64,000 nucleotides of DNA, taken from the NCBI RefSeq assembly GCF_008831285.2, contig NC_045150.1, positions 15,933,362 through 15,997,361 of the forward strand, read 5' to 3'. The position numbers and the translations under genes were made by a program. Origin of the DNA: Nymphaea colorata (taxonomy: Eukaryota; Streptophyta; Magnoliopsida; Nymphaeales; Nymphaeaceae). Positions 59,802 through 64,000 of this stretch are shown here, piece after piece. Numbering within the stretch: the stretch's first letter is position 1; every line of letters begins with the position of its first letter. A model generated the notes under the pieces. That model did not search any database. It was not told the DNA's origin and was given only the letters and a program-made list of their open reading frames with translations.

Positions 59802-59810
59802 TATATATAA
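58330..59810. repeat. Dispersed repeat, copy B
   Basis: Collinear with 50430-51660 (shared words listed there) and ending with TTGCTTGACCATGGTTTT..GATGGAATAAAACTT and a (CA)n run at 59769-59801, as in the short copy at 43560-43710. Confidence 0.65.
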
Positions 59811-59956
59811 AAGTACCATATTCTTATTTCAATAAATGCAACTGCATTTCAATTAACAAAAAAATTAATCTTATAATGAATTAAATGCTGAGCAGGTACT
59901 ATATGTTCCGAATTTTAGCTACACATGCACTCGTTTAATATTCTTCAGTGATCCCA

Positions 59957-60109
59957 AAATCTGTTCCAAACATGCGTCAGCAACTTGAAAATATGTCGTT
60001 GTGTACTAAATCCATCCCATACATGTGTCGGGGACTCAAGAATATGTCGCTGTGTACTAAATCCATTCCAATCATGTGTAAGGGACTCGAAAAAATTTCA
60101 CTAGCCAGT
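59957..60109 (+). repeat. Three 51-bp tandem units in one open frame
   Basis: Units at 59957-60007, 60008-60058 and 60059-60109. Because 51 is a multiple of three, the frame 59948-60163 reads through all of them as a 17-residue repeat (KSVPNMRQQLENMSLCT, KSIPYMCRGLKNMSLCT, KSIPIMCKGLEKISLAS). No known domain. The frame totals 71 codons, so a gene is not established. Confidence 0.7.
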
Positions 60110-60785
60110 ACACTGTGCAAGCTACAACAACCATCATTGTTGATGGAGGGTTGGCATTGTTAGTTGCAAAGGTAAAAGACATTGTGAAGTTAAGCGATTT
60201 ATATAACTGTCACAGAACACATTGTGTTATGGGACCGAAAATTCCATTGTCAAAGTTACAATAAGGTGTAGGCACATTCCATGGCCATTTTGCTAACTTA
60301 AAGCAACTAATGTCACAACAAACACAACTAAGACACGATGGCCATTTTCATCGATAATCGTTTGGGCAACGGGACTTGTGTTGGTGTAGATTTGACCGTC
60401 GCGATTACTTATTAGCGACAGAATTGCCAGTATTAGCGACTGTCGAGTTAAAGCCGTAGTTAATGTTCATACTCGTGCAGACATATCTAAGTTAAGCTTT
60501 AAACTTAAACAGGGGGGAAAGCATCTTTAAAACAAGATACATATATTTAATCAACATGAAAAAATAACACCATCAACCACATGACAATCAGGACATAAAA
60601 CATAAGCAGCGTCCAATGCTGCCAATTATAGACTAGTACAGAGAACCGCGTAGATCATCACGATACACCCTCACTTTAGAATTCGCAAAGACCAATTGGT
60701 TATGTTAAATACCATTATTGCCAATAAACAAATGTTAGTATTATAATGAAAGATTTTAATTCAACTTATAAGGAGTCTGAAAAAT
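60110..60785. other. Spacer with CACTA-like words
   Basis: TTAGCGACAGAATTGCC and TATTAGCGACTGTCG near 60410-60450 resemble subterminal words of CACTA elements. No ends found, and no gene. Confidence 0.25.
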
Positions 60786-60789
60786 GGGC

Positions 60790-63700
60790 CTGCCCCTGCT
60801 AGACAAGCCTGCTTATCATTCAATGGATTCATTCAAGATGTTGGACTAAGAGAGATTGTGGACAGAAACAGAGCTTTCACTTGAACCAATCTCTGCTCCC
60901 TGACAACATTGGTTCAAAGCAAGTTAGATAGATTTTTGAGCAAGTTGAAAATTGTGGGCAGGTTTTGGTAGAACCAAGAAGTTCTTTAGGCCACTCAGCA
61001 CTTCTCTTTTACATGTAAATTAAATATCTTTGAAACCGCATGCAAGAGAAGATGAAGATTTAAATAGTTCCTTTATTGAGAGTGTCAACCTAGTTGTAAG
61101 GTCAGTATTGCAAGAGCATGGAGAGTGGAGTGTAGAGGATGTGCAGTGCTTAAACTTCTGGCAAAACAGAATAGACTACGACCATGCCTAAGTAATTGGA
61201 GTAAGTATAGAACCAAGAAAGTTGATACCAGAATTAACGTACTTCAAAAGGTCCATTTCCGAAAATCATATTAATGTTTTCTTGGGGATGCTCTTTGAGA
61301 TGAAGAAAAAGAAAGTAAGGGTATCATGGCTAAAAAAAGGGGCTAATAACAGCAAATGTTTTCATGCTATGTTCAAGAAAGGTAAAAAAAAGTAGACTCT
61401 TGCACATGAAGACAGATGATGGGGAGTTTTATGAGGAGGATCCAATTCTTTCAGCATGTACTTCTCATTTTTAAAGAGTTTTTACACGTGACAACTCAAC
61501 AAGAATTATTATGGATCAGCTTGCTGTTGGTCACTGCCTATTTATAAAAGAAAACTTAACGTTGTTAAGTCCGATTTCAGATGAGGAAGTGCAATAGCTG
61601 TTATGGGTGCCAACTCCAATAGCGCACCAGGTCTGAATGGGTTTCTGAAATCGTTCCTTCAAAAAAGTTGGGGCACGTTAAGGACTAATATCACAGTTGC
61701 CACTAGAGATTTCTTTTTTCTAGAAAGGAAAGCTTGTTAAGAAACTAGGCCGAAGTCATATAATCATAATTCTTAAATTTGATTCAGCTGTGCACATTTC
61801 CAATTCAGACATATTTTTCTTGAGAATAGTGTACTGAAATTTATTTTCAGAATCATGGTTTCAAGAATGAAGAAGGCACCAAAGTGGGTCATTTCCAACA
61901 TGGAAGGTGGTTTTTTGAAAGATAGAAACATCCACCAATGTCTTGTTCTTGTGCTTGAGATGGTATACACAATGTCTAAAGCTAGATCAATTAGCTTATG
62001 TTGAAGATAGACCTATCAAAAGCATATGACAGGGTCAATTGGACTTTCTTACAGGCTGCCATCTTGCATTTAGGATTTCATCCTATTTGGACTTAAAAGG
62101 TAATAAAAGTAGTGAAAAATGATTTCTGTGCTCTTGTGATTAATGACCATCAAGGTGAATACTTTGGATCTTCTCATGGTCTGCAATAAGGTTCCCTTTA
62201 TCTTCATTTTTATTCCTCATTGTCATGAAAATCTTTTCACATACATTGCAAGCTACAATTCAAAGAAGAATGAATGAAGTACTGCATATTGGAAGAGGCA
62301 TAGCAGGGGTTTTTCCTACAATGTATGCTGATGCCATCTTGATTTTCTTAAAAGCCTTCAAGAATGGATTTCTTTATCTACATTTTTTTTTTCTGTTTGA
62401 ACTCCATGCTGGAATGATGATTAACCTTAAAAATAAGCATTCTTCTTTTTCAATATGGGCCAAAGCAAGATTGCAAGTATTTGTAATTAGTTCAGTGAGA
62501 GCCTAGGATAGTTTCCCACTCGATATTTGGGTCTCCCACCCAAGGCAATGAATTTGAGAATGTTGGTACGGTTCTTATTCTTTTAAAAATATAGAGTAAA
62601 CTTAGTTTATGAAAAAGCATGCTACTTTCCTATGCAGTAGGATCTACTTGATCAAGTCAGTATTAGAAGCACTTCATATTTACTGGATGTTGTTGCTCAA
62701 GTGCCCTCTTGGTGTCATTAAGAAAATGGAACAGATTATGTGCAGTTTTTTATAGGAAGAGTCAGATGCAGGGGTAAGCCTCATTTACTTGCCTGGAATG
62801 TCTTGGCTTTTCCTAAATACGAAGGTGGGCTCGGCATTAGATATCTTAAAGAGGTCAGTGAAGCTAGTCGGTTGTTTCTAGGATGTACATTAATTTTTCA
62901 CCAGGGCATATGGGACTCATTATGCATGAAAAAATATTTGAGTAGGAAAAGTACTTGATATGTGGAAATGGTTCCAAATATTTCTTCTCTTGGGCGGGAT
63001 CTAAATCTGTTACTTGAAATGTGATGAATGGGGAGCTTGCTAAGTTCTATGGAGGATGTTTTACTCAAGCAGATTCCATTGGATCTGCTTGGGAAGTAGA
63101 ACCTTTCCTTCGAAGGTCGGTTAAGTAAATGCTAATACAGCACCACATTGAGCTAAATCTATGGCGACATGTGCAATGCATTGGAGATTGCCTTCAACTT
63201 AGGCTCATGCAAAGTGCAGATTTTCTTTGTTCTAAATAAAATCATAAACCTGCAAAGCTCAGGAGCCAAGTTTGGAACCATGTAAAATTAAAGGAATGGT
63301 AGTTACATGGCACAGTGTGGAACGCAAAAGTGTTACCTAGAGCTAACTGGTTTGAGTTTGTTTGTAGTTATTAACATCTACCTGCTGATGCCAAACTTCA
63401 ACAAGTAGGGTCTTCCATTTTTTCTGTCTTTAAGTTGTGTGGAGGGCAGGTGAAGTTCTATCTCACTTTCTTTTCTCGTATACTAATGCTATGAACATTT
63501 AGCAATGCATCTATTCATGGTTTGGAGTTGATAAATTCCATACCTCAGACTTTTTCTCTGTCTGGAACTGGTGGTGGAGGAAGAGGTTCTCATGTAAAGA
63601 ATTCAGATGGTGTTGGCTTGCCTGCTTCAATATCACAATCTGGAAGCTATGGTGTTTCAAAAAATCACGTGGTGCATAAAGAGGTGGTTAAGCTAGCTGA

Positions 63701-64000
63701 GATTGCTAAGAGGGAAGTCTGACACTCATGTTGTGAGGTATTCTATAAACAAGAATGAGGACAATATGTAAAACAGGCGATAAATATCTAGATGCAAACC
63801 TTATTTTCAGCCATTTTTGGCATTGTCAGAGTAAAGATGAGTGGGGGCTGGAAGTGGCCACATTGTGTTGCAAATGTTTATAAAGTGGCTGGTTTACTAT
63901 GGTTTAATGCCTCCCCAATCAGGAAAACCAGGTTGGTGGTACAAAGGTTTCTCTTCTCAAACATGATCAGAATTATGGACTCTGTTCTTGTAGAGAGGAT
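60790..64000 (+). pseudogene. L1-like LINE ORF2 relic (endonuclease end, reverse transcriptase, zf-RVT)
   Basis: Scattered over three frames but in correct order: the endonuclease tail FIQDVGLREIVDRNRAFT and LDRFLSKLK (60820-60960), VSWLKKGANNSKCFHAMFKK (about 61325), NSAPGLNGF (about 61620), RIMVSRMKKAPKWVISNMEG (about 61850), IDLSKAYDRVNWTFLQAAIL (about 62010), the catalytic box YADAILIF (about 62325, where YADD is expected), a MMINLKNKHSSFSI segment, LLSYAVGST, LEALHIYWM and KCPLGVIKKMEQIM (62610-62740), LLAWNVLAFPKYEGGLGIRY (about 62790), and a zf-RVT-like FSHFWHCQ region near 63805. It has many stops, frameshifts and a lost catalytic Asp, so it is dead. It runs off the window end. Confidence 0.88.

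Overview
This is nuclear DNA of a flowering plant. Coding pieces are few, widely spaced and interrupted by short introns, and they belong to plant families: an LRR-XII receptor kinase, a CC-NBS-LRR resistance gene, a TPS-b type terpene synthase with plastid leader, and a nepenthesin/CDR1-type aspartic protease. The rest is AT-rich, full of TA/GA/CA microsatellites and plant-type transposons (Ty1-copia, L1-like LINE, CACTA ends, many short hAT-like elements). Two runs of exactly 100 N (3128-3227, 41454-41553) are scaffold gaps. I cannot name the species from sequence alone. No prokaryotic feature, CRISPR array, rRNA or convincing tRNA was seen. Layout: 1-3.1 kb short transposons and a CACTA end beside a gap; 3.2-6.2 kb a broken LRR receptor kinase (+); 6.6-7.4 kb a tandem duplication; 8.9-9.8 kb a LINE ORF1 (DUF4283) relic; 11-24 kb mostly small non-autonomous elements, including one that seems to have captured the first exons of a Pro/Gln-rich protein gene (16.5-17.4 kb); 25.5-26.8 kb a C-poor tract; 26.8-28.1 kb a nonsense-interrupted NLR (-); 31.6-34.0 kb a terpene synthase (-) lying between the arms of a diverged inverted duplication (28.2-30.9 versus 36.5-37.9 kb); 38.8-39.3 kb a LINE RT relic (-); 40-44.4 kb purine-rich and TA microsatellites; 46.5-49.6 kb a copia element (-) lacking RT; 50.0-50.4 kb another copia relic (+); 53.0-54.2 kb an unrecognised split gene candidate (-); 55.9-57.3 kb the one intact gene, the aspartic protease (-); 60.8-64.0 kb a LINE ORF2 relic (+). 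The genes do not form a pathway. Only the aspartic protease reads as an uninterrupted gene. The receptor kinase, NLR and terpene synthase are defence-type families in decay. The terpene synthase is the most informative: its gene structure is almost complete, but both metal-binding motifs are lost, it has frameshifts and a stop, and intron 5 is absent exactly at its usual position. Several short elements have 8-bp target duplications typical of hAT transposons and termini made of self-complementary short-word arrays. These arrays, and the unrecognised split gene, are the best leads for something undescribed.
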